Positions 45,288 through 53,195 of a stretch of DNA of 64,000 nucleotides are shown here, in pieces. The translations under genes and the position numbers were made by a program. This DNA is from Pseudomonadota bacterium (GTDB lineage Bacteria > Pseudomonadota > Alphaproteobacteria > Rhizobiales > Xanthobacteraceae). The DNA lies in contig JAEWFG010000170.1 in assembly GCA_023388935.1 (NCBI GenBank), positions 12,406 through 76,405 on the forward strand. Reading direction: 5' to 3'. The notes under the pieces are model-generated. The model ran no database searches and was not told the origin of the DNA. It worked only from the letters and a program-made list of their open reading frames with translations. Position 1 is the stretch's first letter; each line of letters starts with the position of its first letter.

Positions 45288-45327
45288 GGACCTCTCCAAG
45301 AAAATGCAGGCTGACGCCGAGATGTCG

Positions 45328-46536
45328 TCATCGTCCCACTGGCGCTACCGCGGCGGTCGCAGCCGAAGTGCTCCCGACCGCGTCCTCGACCTCCGTCACC
45401 TTCACGAACAGGTTCGGCACACGCTCGGCGCGGTCGAGCAGCCACGCCGCGCCGATCATGATGGCGATGCCGGCGAAGGAGACGGCAAGCTGCTCCCAGG
45501 CGCCCTTGGTGTACTGGGTCAGGATCCAGTGCGCCGAGAACGACAGGAAGACGCCGAGGCAGAAGATCGGCAGCGAATGCTGGCCGCACAGGATCACAGG
45601 GCGCAGCCAGGCCGTGTGCAGCGCCTTCCATTTGAGCGGGACGAAATAGATCACCCAGAGCGCCAGCGCCAGGAAATGCGTGAAGCGCAGCATGTCGAGG
45701 TCGGTCTTGTCGATCGGGTAGATCGCCTTGACCATCCATTTCGGGATCAGCGCCTCGAGCGCGTGGATGTGCCACGACATCACGATCAGGAGGGCGAAGA
45801 CCAGCCAGGCCGCGGCCAGTCCCATCGCTGCTTTCGACCAGACCCATTCGGCGATCTTGTTGATCTGGCCGATGCCGCACCAGGCCGCGAACACGAACAT
45901 CAACTGCCAACAGAACGGGTTGAAGTACCAGGTCGTGCCGGGCGGATAGGAGGCGATGTTCCAATCGAACCAGCGCGAAAGGACATAAAGCACCGCGGAC
46001 GCAGCAAGCGTCAGGTTCGGCCGGCGCACCAGGCACCACACCATGAAGGGCGAGGCGATCACCAGCGTGATGTAGAGCGGCAGCACGTCGAGATTGACCG
46101 GCTTGTACTTCAAGAGGATCGCCTGCCCGATCAGCTCGTCCGGATGCGCCAGGAAATTGAACACGTTGAATTCGTGCTCGTACATCGGATTGTCGAAACG
46201 GCGCGCGGTGCGCGCGATCTGCGCCGTGAAGAGAAGGAACAGCATGATGTGGGCGACATACAACTCGGTCGCGCGCCGCCACAGCCGCTTCAGTGCGGCG
46301 AGAAACCAGCCGCCGGCAACGATCGGCCCGTAGATCCATCCGACCAGATAGCCGGAGATGAAAACGAAGAACTCGGCAGCATCGCTGAAGCCGTAATTGC
46401 GTAGCGTGAGCCAGGCCACGACGTCGTGCGGGATGTGATCGAGGAAGATCATCCACAGGCCGATGCCGCGGAAGAGATCGAGCCGCAGGTCGCGCTCGAC
46501 CGGAGCCAACAGAGCTGACTGGTCCCGTATGCTCAT
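45328..46536 (-). CDS. opgC: OpgC family membrane acyltransferase
   Basis: A 402-residue protein with about 10 membrane helices, of the OpgC family that adds succinyl groups to periplasmic cyclic or linear beta-glucans in alphaproteobacteria. Conserved signatures are RDLRLDLFRGIGLWMIFLDHIPHDVV (from about residue 15) and AAEFFVFISGYLVGWIYGP. It is chromosomal and not next to the glucan synthase genes. Start at ATG 46536; GGCGGGG precedes it. Substituted glucans support osmoadaptation and, in rhizobia, host infection (family knowledge). Confidence 0.87.
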   Translation of the reverse strand: MSIRDQSALLAPVERDLRLDLFRGIGLWMIFLDHIPHDVVAWLTLRNYGFSDAAEFFVFISGYLVGWIYGPIVAGGWFLAALKRLWRRATELYVAHIMLFLLFTAQIARTARRFDNPMYEHEFNVFNFLAHPDELIGQAILLKYKPVNLDVLPLYITLVIASPFMVWCLVRRPNLTLAASAVLYVLSRWFDWNIASYPPGTTWYFNPFCWQLMFVFAAWCGIGQINKIAEWVWSKAAMGLAAAWLVFALLIVMSWHIHALEALIPKWMVKAIYPIDKTDLDMLRFTHFLALALWVIYFVPLKWKALHTAWLRPVILCGQHSLPIFCLGVFLSFSAHWILTQYTKGAWEQLAVSFAGIAIMIGAAWLLDRAERVPNLFVKVTEVEDAVGSTSAATAAVAPVGR

Positions 46537-46898
46537 GGCCCCGCCTCTTCCGGTGGGCGTCGCGCCATCGCGGCGCCAAAGAAATCGGATGCTCAAAAAC
46601 TTAAATGAAAAGTCACCTGCGGCTGGTGCCAACGGTAGCCCACCTTGGCGTCCGTGCAAGGGGCTTCGTCATCACGGCGAGCGGGCACAAGCGCCGGGCC
46701 GCCGAAGCGGTACGCCTTGCGCAAAAACATCGAAAACAACCCCATGCAAAGTAGCCGCGACGCGCTAAGCTATTGTCCTACTTGTGAAATCCATTTCTCA
46801 CGTCGGGCAAAAAAAGCAACGACGGTACGATCGCACGCCAAGCGGGCCGAGGAACAAAGTTAGCCGCTCTTGCCGCAGAACAGGGCTTTCCGGCCCAA
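46537..46898. other. Region between opgC and the tRNA terminator, no gene supported
   Basis: About 360 bases. Short open frames exist, for example one that encodes a CPTCEIHFSRR peptide at 46744-46863, but none has a family match, good codon bias or a ribosome-binding site. It must include the opgC promoter. Confidence 0.4.
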
Positions 46899-46937
46899 AG
46901 AAAAAGCCCGGCAATCCCTTCGGGGATGCCAGGCTTT
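46899..46937 (-). terminator. Rho-independent terminator of the initiator tRNA gene
   Basis: On the minus strand AAAGCCTGGCATCCC and GGGATTGCCGGGCTTT pair around CGAA with one bulged T and a G-T pair, and TTTTTCTTT follows. It lies 5 bases after the tRNA 3' end. Confidence 0.75.
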
Positions 46938-46941
46938 ATCT

Positions 46942-47018
<77 letters not shown>

Positions 47019-47327
47019 TTAAACTGTTGCGCGCCTTCGCCGAAATGCCGGGGACGGTGGATGGAGGGCCGACGCTGTTCGCGTGGCTTACTCTCGCGTC
47101 CCAAAGGCTTCCTTGGAAGGCAACCCCGGGGCAAAGCCCGTCGGGTGCGGGGCGTATGTACCAACCCGGGGTGCCTTTGGAAAGGGCTGCGGGCACGTTT
47201 TTTTCGACTTTATGACAAGCGAGCGGGCCGAATTCCGGTCCGTTTGGCGCGCTCTTGCCAGAAGTTCCACAAAGGGCCAGCTTGCGGCAACAAAACAAGG
47301 GCAAACGCCATTTTAGGGAGGAATGCG
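47019..47327. other. 309-base region between the tRNA and coniferyl-aldehyde dehydrogenase
   Basis: No gene supported. It contains GTGCC...GGCAC followed by a run of seven T (47206-47213), perhaps a terminator remnant, and the promoters of the tRNA (minus) and the dehydrogenase (plus), neither of which shows a clear consensus. Confidence 0.3.
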
Positions 47328-48773
47328 GTGGACCGCACCTTGGACCGATCCCCGACGGGTGCCCCGCTTCGGGCCCTCGAGGAGACTTTCCATGCCATGG
47401 TCGCGCGGTCGCGGACCGAACCGCCCCCTGGGCTGGCCGAGCGGCTCGACCGGCTGGCACGCCTGCGCAACGTGATCGCGGACAACGAGGAGCGGTTCCG
47501 GCAGGCGATCTCGGCCGATTTCGGCCACCGCTCCGCGGTCGAGACCACCATCGCCGAGGCGATGCTGGTGTTCTCCGAAATCCGGCATGCCACGAAACAC
47601 CTCAAGACCTGGATGGCGCCGCAGCGCGTCGCCACTGCGCTGCAATTCCTGCCAGCGCGTAACCGGCTGATCCCGCAGCCGCTCGGCGTGGTCGGCATCA
47701 TCGCGCCCTGGAATTATCCGCTCCAGCTCACGCTCGCGCCTGCCATCGGCGCCATCGCCGCCGGCAACCGAATCATCATCAAGCCGAGCGAGCTGGTGCC
47801 GCACTTCTCGGCGCTGCTGAAGGAGACGGTCGCGCAAAAATTCGATGCGACCGAGCTGTTCGTCACCGGAATCGAGGACGAGATCGCAAAAGCCTTTGCG
47901 GTGCTGCCGTTCGATCATCTGGTGTTCACCGGATCGACCCGGGTCGGGCGGCTGGTCGCGGAGGCCGCGGGGCGCAATCTCACGCCGGTGACGCTCGAGC
48001 TCGGCGGCAAATCGCCGGCGATCATCGATGCCTCGGTCGATCTCGAAGAGGCGGCCGAGCGCATCGCCTACGGCAAGCTGCTCAATGCCGGGCAGACCTG
48101 CATCGCGCCGGATTACGTGCTGGTGCCCGAGCGCTCGTTGCAGTCCTTCGCCGAGAAAGTGCGCGCGCAGATGCGGCGCATGTTCGGCACCGATCCCACC
48201 AACAAGGACTACACGTCGATCATATCCGACCGACATTATGCCCGGCTTGAAGGCCTCGTCGCGGATGCCGCCCAGCGCGGCGCAAAGATCCTGCAACCGG
48301 CGAAGGCCGACGATCCGAACTGGAAGGCGCACCGCAAATTCCCGCCAACGCTGATCGCCGGCGCAACCGAGGAGATGGCGGTGATGCAGGAGGAAATCTT
48401 CGGGCCGGTCCTGCCGGTGCTCGGCTATCGCGAGCCGACGGAGGCGATCGCCTTCATCAATCGCCGCGACCGGCCGCTCGCGCTCTACTGGTTCGGCAAG
48501 GACCGCACTGCGCGCGACGAGGTGCTGTCGCGCACTGTCTCCGGCGGCGTCACCGTCAACGACTGCCTGTTCCACTTCGCGCAAATCAACCAGCCGATGG
48601 GCGGCGTCGGCGCATCCGGCACTGGTGCCTATCACGGCGAATGGGGTTTCAAGACGTTCAGCAAGCTGAAGCCGGTGTTCTACCGCTCCAAGTTCAACCG
48701 CCTCGCCGATCTCTATCCGCCCTATGGCGGCAAGATCGCGCGGCTGGAGAAGATGATGCGATTCATGTCGTAG
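47328..48773 (+). CDS. calB: Coniferyl-aldehyde dehydrogenase
   Basis: A 481-residue aldehyde dehydrogenase of the coniferyl-aldehyde dehydrogenase type, which oxidises coniferyl aldehyde to ferulate with NAD(P). The catalytic glutamate is Glu224 (TLELGGK) and the nucleophile Cys258 (GQTCIAPDY); PWNYPLQLTLAPAIGAIAAGN is the cofactor-fold opening. The GTG at 47328 is the start, with GGGAGG at 47316-47321; the ATG at 47323 is out of frame. It would supply the feruloyl-CoA synthase at 14572 and is followed by a GMC oxidoreductase that could act on the alcohol. The gene symbol follows the family name only. Confidence 0.78.
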   Translation: MDRTLDRSPTGAPLRALEETFHAMVARSRTEPPPGLAERLDRLARLRNVIADNEERFRQAISADFGHRSAVETTIAEAMLVFSEIRHATKHLKTWMAPQRVATALQFLPARNRLIPQPLGVVGIIAPWNYPLQLTLAPAIGAIAAGNRIIIKPSELVPHFSALLKETVAQKFDATELFVTGIEDEIAKAFAVLPFDHLVFTGSTRVGRLVAEAAGRNLTPVTLELGGKSPAIIDASVDLEEAAERIAYGKLLNAGQTCIAPDYVLVPERSLQSFAEKVRAQMRRMFGTDPTNKDYTSIISDRHYARLEGLVADAAQRGAKILQPAKADDPNWKAHRKFPPTLIAGATEEMAVMQEEIFGPVLPVLGYREPTEAIAFINRRDRPLALYWFGKDRTARDEVLSRTVSGGVTVNDCLFHFAQINQPMGGVGASGTGAYHGEWGFKTFSKLKPVFYRSKFNRLADLYPPYGGKIARLEKMMRFMS

Positions 48774-48782
48774 CGACTAGCA

Positions 48783-48893
48783 CCGTCATTCCGGGGCGCC
48801 TCGAAGAGGCGAACCCGGAATCCATTTCGCCACCATTGATGCGGACGAATGGATTCCGGGCTCGCGCTACGCGCGCCCCGGAATGACGAGAAG
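48783..48893. repeat. Palindromic intergenic repeat, family E
   Basis: CGTCATTCCGGGGCGCC at the left is mirrored by GCGCGCCCCGGAATGACG at the right; inner arms GGAATCCATT / AATGGATTCC, about 35 bases apart. It lies between the aldehyde dehydrogenase and GMC genes. Confidence 0.75.
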
Positions 48894-48918
48894 AAAAATA
48901 GCCAAGGGGGAAACACAA

Positions 48919-50517
48919 GTGACAGACACATTCGATTTCGTCGTCGTGGGCGCGGGCTCCGGCGGCTGCGCGGTGGCGGGACGGCTGTCGGAGGATGCGG
49001 CGACGTCGGTGGCGCTGCTCGATGCCGGCGGCAGGAACGACAACTGGGTCGTGACCACGCCATTTGCGCTGGTGCTGATGGTGGCCGGCAACGTCAACAA
49101 CTGGGCCTTCAACACCGTGCCGCAGAAAGGGCTGAACGGCCGCATCGGCTATCAGCCGCGCGGCAAGGGGCTCGGGGGCTCCTCCGCCATCAACGCGATG
49201 GTCTATATCCGCGGCCACCGCAGCGATTACGACCAGTGGGCCTCGCTCGGCAATCCCGGCTGGTCGTTCAGCGACGTGCTGCCCTATTTCAAGCGCGCGG
49301 AGAACAATACCGATTTCGACGGCGAGTATCACGGCAAGAGCGGACCGCTGGCGGTCAACAAATCGCGCACCAGGAATCCGGTGCAGCAGATTTTCATGCA
49401 GGCCGCGCAGGAGGCGCAGTTTCGCCTGCGCGAGGATTTCAATGCCGACGAGCACGAGGGCCTCGGCATCTACCAACTGACGCAGACGAACGGCGAGCGC
49501 TGTAGCGCCGCGCGCGCCTATATCTATCCCTACATGAAAAACCGCGCCAATTTGCGCGTCGAGACGGGGGCCTACGCCACCCGCATCCTGTTCGAGGGCA
49601 AGCGCGCGGTCGGCGTCGAATACCGCCAGGGCAAGGAGCTGAAGCAGCTCCGCGCCCGGCGCGAGGTGATCGTGTCCTCGGGCGCGTTCCAGACCCCGCA
49701 GCTGCTGATGCTCTCGGGTGTCGGCGACAGTGCGGCGCTCGGCAAGCTCGGCATTGAAAGCCGGCATCACCTGCCCGGCGTCGGCCAGAACCTCCAGGAT
49801 CATCCGGACTTCGTGTTCGGCTACATGTCCGACAACCCGAACTTCAACGGCATCTCGCTCAAGGCGCTGCCGCGGCTGTTGCGCGCCATCCGCCAGTACC
49901 GACGCGACCGCACCGGCCCGATGACGTCGAACTTCGCCGAATGCGGCGGTTTCCTGAAGACGCGGCCCGACCTCGATATTCCCGACATCCAGTTGCATTT
50001 CGGCATGGCGCTGGCCGACGATCACGGCCGCAAGCGCCATCGCGGCACGGGCTTCACCTGCCACGTCTGTCTGCTGCGGCCGAAGAGCCGCGGCAACGTC
50101 GCACTCGCAAGCCGTGATGCGATGCAGGCGCCATTGATTGACCCGAACTTCCTCGGCGAAGCGGACGATCTCGAGACCATGGTCGCGGGCTTCAAGACGA
50201 CGCGCCGCCTGTTGGAGACCCCCGCATTGCGCGCGCTCCAGACCAAAGACATGTTCACCGCAAATGTGCGCACCGACGACGACATCCGCGCACTGCTGCG
50301 CGAGCGCGTCGACACCGTCTATCACCCCGTCGGCACCTGCAAGATGGGCACGGATGCGATGGCGGTGGTCGATCCGAAGCTCAGAGTGCACGGCGTCGAG
50401 GGTTTGCGCGTCGTCGACGCCTCGATCATGCCGACGCTGATTGGCGGCAACACCAACGCACCGACGATCATGATCGGGGAGAAGGCGGCGGATATGATCA
50501 GGGGAGAGATGCGGTAG
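48919..50517 (+). CDS. GMC family FAD-dependent oxidoreductase (alcohol/choline-dehydrogenase type)
   Basis: A 532-residue GMC flavoenzyme. The FAD dinucleotide fold is FVVVGAGSGGCAVAGRLSE (residues 7-25), GKGLGGSSAINAMVYIRGHRSDYDQWA is the GMC signature, and the C-terminal HPVGTCKMG and NTNAPTIMIGEKAAD hold the catalytic His and Asn. It oxidises an alcohol to an aldehyde, and its place after the coniferyl-aldehyde dehydrogenase suggests a lignin-type or other aromatic alcohol (inference). The GTG at 48919 has GGGGG 13 bases upstream. Confidence 0.88.
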   Translation: MTDTFDFVVVGAGSGGCAVAGRLSEDAATSVALLDAGGRNDNWVVTTPFALVLMVAGNVNNWAFNTVPQKGLNGRIGYQPRGKGLGGSSAINAMVYIRGHRSDYDQWASLGNPGWSFSDVLPYFKRAENNTDFDGEYHGKSGPLAVNKSRTRNPVQQIFMQAAQEAQFRLREDFNADEHEGLGIYQLTQTNGERCSAARAYIYPYMKNRANLRVETGAYATRILFEGKRAVGVEYRQGKELKQLRARREVIVSSGAFQTPQLLMLSGVGDSAALGKLGIESRHHLPGVGQNLQDHPDFVFGYMSDNPNFNGISLKALPRLLRAIRQYRRDRTGPMTSNFAECGGFLKTRPDLDIPDIQLHFGMALADDHGRKRHRGTGFTCHVCLLRPKSRGNVALASRDAMQAPLIDPNFLGEADDLETMVAGFKTTRRLLETPALRALQTKDMFTANVRTDDDIRALLRERVDTVYHPVGTCKMGTDAMAVVDPKLRVHGVEGLRVVDASIMPTLIGGNTNAPTIMIGEKAADMIRGEMR

Positions 50518-50529
50518 TGTAACGCTCCC

Positions 50530-50731
50530 CCGTCATTCTCCGCTGTCGTCCCGACGAAGAGCGAAGCTCCCGCGTCATTTTCCGCTGTCGTCCCCGCGAA
50601 AGCGGGGATCCATAACCACTGGGAGTAGTTGCTGCGCGAGTTGGCAACTCCGAGTCTTCGCCAAACAACTTCCTGTGGTTATGGGTCCGGGATCTGCGCT
50701 CGCTCCGCTCGCTTGTCCGGGACGACAGCGG
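50530..50731. repeat. Palindromic intergenic repeat, family D
   Basis: GTCGTCCCCGCGAAAGCGGG is followed by ATCCATAACCAC, mirrored by GTGGTTATGGGT and CCGGGACGACAGCGGG, with an unmatched 60-base middle. A shorter related segment (CGTCATTCTCCGCTGTCGTC) precedes it. It follows the GMC gene. Confidence 0.7.
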
Positions 50732-50734
50732 GGC

Positions 50735-51496
50735 TCAATTCAACAGGAAACCACCATCGACCGTCACCACACTCCCCGTCATGTAGCGCGATGCCTTCGA
50801 GGCCAGCAGTAAAATCGCGCCGTCGAGATCGGACTCGGCGCCGACGCGGCGCTGGGGGATGCGTTTTGCCAATCGCTCTCCCGCTGGCGTCGACCAGAAT
50901 GCGTGGTTCATTTCGGTGTCGATATAGCCGGGCGCGAGCGCGTTGATGCGGATGTTCTGGCCGGCGAGCTCGAGCGCCATCGCCCGGGTTGCCTGGATGA
51001 TGCCGGCCTTGGAGATCGCGTAGGGCGAGACCGCCTTCAGGACGCCGGTGCCGAGCACGGAGGCGATGTTGACGATGTTGCCCTCCTGCTTGCGCGCGAT
51101 CATGCGCCGCGCGACTTCGGTCGCGAGGAAATAGGCTCCCTTCAGATTGGCGCCGATCACGGCGTCCCAGTCGGATTCGGTCTGCTCGGTTGCGAGCTTT
51201 TCGATCGCGATGCCGGCATTGTTGATCAGCACCGTGATCGGACCGAGCGCTGCTTCCGTCGCATCCACCGCCTTCGCGATCGAGGCGGTGTCGGTGACGT
51301 CGAGCGCGACGGCGGCGGCCCGGCCGCCCTTGCCGCGGATCTCCTCTTCCAGGCTTTTCAGCTTGTCGGTCTGTCGTGCGGCAAGCGCGACGGCCGCGCC
51401 ATGCGCCGCCAGCACCCGGGCAAACTGCCGCCCCAGCCCCTGGCTCGCGCCGGTTACGAGGATGGTTTCTTTACTGACGTCGAATAGGTCTGACAT
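50735..51496 (-). CDS. SDR family NAD(P)-dependent oxidoreductase
   Basis: A 253-residue short-chain dehydrogenase. The cofactor motif is TGASQGLGRQ (residues about 15-24), NNAG at NNAGIA, the catalytic serine in NIASVLGTG, and YAISKAG with the catalytic Tyr and Lys. The first Arg of AARQTDK after beta strand 2 favours NADP. The start is ATG 51496; the longer frame to 51529 lacks support. It is convergent with the GMC gene and divergent from the CvpA gene; its substrate is unknown. Confidence 0.87.
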   Translation of the reverse strand: MSDLFDVSKETILVTGASQGLGRQFARVLAAHGAAVALAARQTDKLKSLEEEIRGKGGRAAAVALDVTDTASIAKAVDATEAALGPITVLINNAGIAIEKLATEQTESDWDAVIGANLKGAYFLATEVARRMIARKQEGNIVNIASVLGTGVLKAVSPYAISKAGIIQATRAMALELAGQNIRINALAPGYIDTEMNHAFWSTPAGERLAKRIPQRRVGAESDLDGAILLLASKASRYMTGSVVTVDGGFLLN

Positions 51497-51606
51497 TGGC
51501 GTAACCCTTGCGCTTTTGGAGCCCATCAATACAGACGATTTTAGCGATCTGAAACCGGAATGATCCGCTCTGCGTTCATTCGTTCCATCAAGGCAGGCGG
51601 CTCCTC

Positions 51607-52119
51607 ATGAATAGTTTCGATCTCGCGGTCTATGCAGCGCTCGCCATTGCGATCGGCTTCGGTTTCAGGACCGGCCTGCTCCGCAGTGCCATGACCATCC
51701 TCGCCTATCTCCTCGCCGCGCCGATCGCGGTTGCGCTGATGCCGCTGATAGCACCACAGATTGCTGGCAACCCGAATTCGCCGCTGCTGCAGAACTGGAT
51801 CTGGCTCTTCGGCATCTTCGTGGTGGTTGGCATGCTGTTCGGACATATCGGCCGCATCGCGCTGAACGACACCATTGGCGAGGCCGGCATCGGCGACCGC
51901 CTCGGCGGCGCCGCGCTCGGCGCGATCAGGGTCGGACTCGTCGCCACCACGCTGGTGCTTGTGTTCGACCAGATCGTGCCGGCCAACCGCCAGCCTGCAT
52001 TTCTGGCAGGCTCGCATCTGCGACCGCTGTTCTCGACGGTGGGCCAGATGGGCTTCAAGTCGCTGCCACCGGAGGCCGCCTCCGCGATCGACCGTCTCAA
52101 GCAGGAGCGAGGGATCTAG
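51607..52119 (+). CDS. CvpA family inner-membrane protein
   Basis: A 170-residue CvpA-like membrane protein with four hydrophobic helices (about residues 5-22, 28-50, 63-83 and 103-125). The GFGFRTGLLRSAMTILAYLLAAPIAVAL opening is the CvpA-family part. In E. coli CvpA is linked to colicin V production and envelope stress tolerance; the mechanism is unknown. The C-terminus (SLPPEAASAIDRLKQERG) is cytoplasmic and helical. GCGGCTCC before the ATG is a poor ribosome-binding site, but no other start fits. Confidence 0.8.
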   Translation: MNSFDLAVYAALAIAIGFGFRTGLLRSAMTILAYLLAAPIAVALMPLIAPQIAGNPNSPLLQNWIWLFGIFVVVGMLFGHIGRIALNDTIGEAGIGDRLGGAALGAIRVGLVATTLVLVFDQIVPANRQPAFLAGSHLRPLFSTVGQMGFKSLPPEAASAIDRLKQERGI

Positions 52120-52245
52120 CCCGCTCATTTGCATCGCCACACGGCGCGCCATGCATTTTGACGCGGGCCCGTCCCTTACCAGCGGCGTCGAGGTTGGCTA
52201 AAGTGGCGGCCTCTAAAACCTGCCTGACACTACGGGAGTGAAACA

Positions 52246-53028
52246 GTGGATCTTGGGATCAAAGGTCGCCGCGCCATCGTCTGCGCATCCAGCAAGGGCC
52301 TCGGGCGCGCCTGCGCCATCTCGCTGGCGGAAGCCGGCGTTCACGTCACGCTGACTGCGCGCGGCGCCGATGCCCTGAAGAAAACGGCCGACGAAATCCG
52401 TAAGGCCTATCCGGACGTGACGGTCACCGAGATCGTCGGCGACATCACGACGCCGGCCGGCCGCGAGGCCGTGCTGAAGGCCTGCCCCGAGCCGGACATC
52501 CTGATCAACAATGCCGGCGGCCCGCCGCCCGGCGATTTCCGCAACTGGACCCGCGACGACTGGATCAAGGCGATCGACGCCAACATGCTCACCCCGATCG
52601 AGCTGATCAAGGCGACCGTGGACGGCATGATGGCGCGCAAGTTCGGCCGCATCGTCAACATCACCTCGGCCGCGGTGAAGGCACCGATCGACATCCTCGG
52701 CCTCTCCAACGGCGCGCGCGCCGGCCTCACCGGCTTCATCGCCGGTCTCTCGCGCAAGACCGTGATCAACAACGTCACCATCAACGGCCTGTTGCCCGGC
52801 CCGTTCGAGACCGACCGCCTGCGCAGCACCGCGAAGGGGGAGGCCGACAAGCGTGGCGTCACGCCGGACCAGATCCTGGCCGAGCGCGCCAAGCTCAACC
52901 CCGCCGGCCGCTTCGGCCACCCCGACGAGTTCGGCTATGCCTGCGCCTTCCTGTGCGGCGCGAAGGCCGGCTTCATCACCGGGCAGAACATCCTGCTCGA
53001 TGGCGGCGCCTTCCCGGGCACACTCTAG
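52246..53028 (+). CDS. Atypical SDR protein lacking the catalytic tyrosine-lysine pair
   Basis: A 260-residue SDR-fold protein. The cofactor motif is CASSKGLGRA (residues 13-22), so the usual TGxxxGxG is altered, and NNAGG is present. In place of YxxxK it has LSNGARA (about residues 158-164) after ITSAAVKAPIDILG. That substitution marks a known SDR subgroup; a standard dehydrogenase mechanism is unlikely, and it may act on a different substrate class or be a binding protein. GTG start at 52246 with GGGAG upstream. The next gene is separated by two large inverted repeats. Confidence 0.85.
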   Translation: MDLGIKGRRAIVCASSKGLGRACAISLAEAGVHVTLTARGADALKKTADEIRKAYPDVTVTEIVGDITTPAGREAVLKACPEPDILINNAGGPPPGDFRNWTRDDWIKAIDANMLTPIELIKATVDGMMARKFGRIVNITSAAVKAPIDILGLSNGARAGLTGFIAGLSRKTVINNVTINGLLPGPFETDRLRSTAKGEADKRGVTPDQILAERAKLNPAGRFGHPDEFGYACAFLCGAKAGFITGQNILLDGGAFPGTL

Positions 53029-53102
53029 TGCCGCCGATTTGAAGTTCCTGCGGCGCACGCCGCAAGTTCTGTCAGGAACTTCAAATCGATAAGCGGCACT
53101 AG
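53025..53102. repeat. Large inverted repeat after the atypical SDR gene
   Basis: Left arm 53025-53050 and right arm 53073-53102 pair almost perfectly (CTAGTGCCGC + CGATTTGAAGTTCCTG against CAGGAACTTCAAATCG + GCGGCACTAG, with ATAA inserted). A second small hairpin CGGCG-CA-CGCCG sits in the loop. It starts within the SDR stop codon and could terminate that transcript. Confidence 0.75.
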
Positions 53103-53117
53103 AACTTGTAATTTCTT

Positions 53118-53192
53118 TCTGGGGCCCGCTTTCCGAAGTTCGCGTTCGAGGTAGCAGCAATGGTTCACGAACTTCGGAAAGCGGGCCCCAGA
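53118..53192. repeat. Perfect 25-bp inverted repeat overlapping the quinone oxidoreductase start
   Basis: The arms at 53118-53142 and 53168-53192 are perfect inverted copies (TCTGGGGCCCGCTTTCCGAA outer part of the left arm) with a 25-base loop. The last base is the A of the ATG at 53192. The stem would hide the start codon unless opened. Confidence 0.85.
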
Positions 53193-53195
53193 TGA
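53160..53195 (+). CDS. Possible leader peptide (11 codons) before the quinone oxidoreductase
   Basis: ATG GTT CAC GAA CTT CGG, six further codons ending TGA at 53193-53195, encoding MVHELRKAGPR. GAGG (53148-53151) lies 8 bases before the ATG, a good ribosome-binding site, while the quinone oxidoreductase ATG at 53192 has none. The stop overlaps that ATG (ATGA), so translational coupling is possible. Most of the frame is the right arm of the inverted repeat; ribosomes translating it would open the stem. Whether it is translated is not known. Confidence 0.4.
   Translation: MVHELRKAGPR

Noticed and set aside
46744..46863. Small plus-strand frame with a CPTC motif (MQSSRDALSYCPTCEIHFSRR)
   Set aside because: Lacks a ribosome-binding site and GC-rich third positions; the Cys pair alone is not enough.
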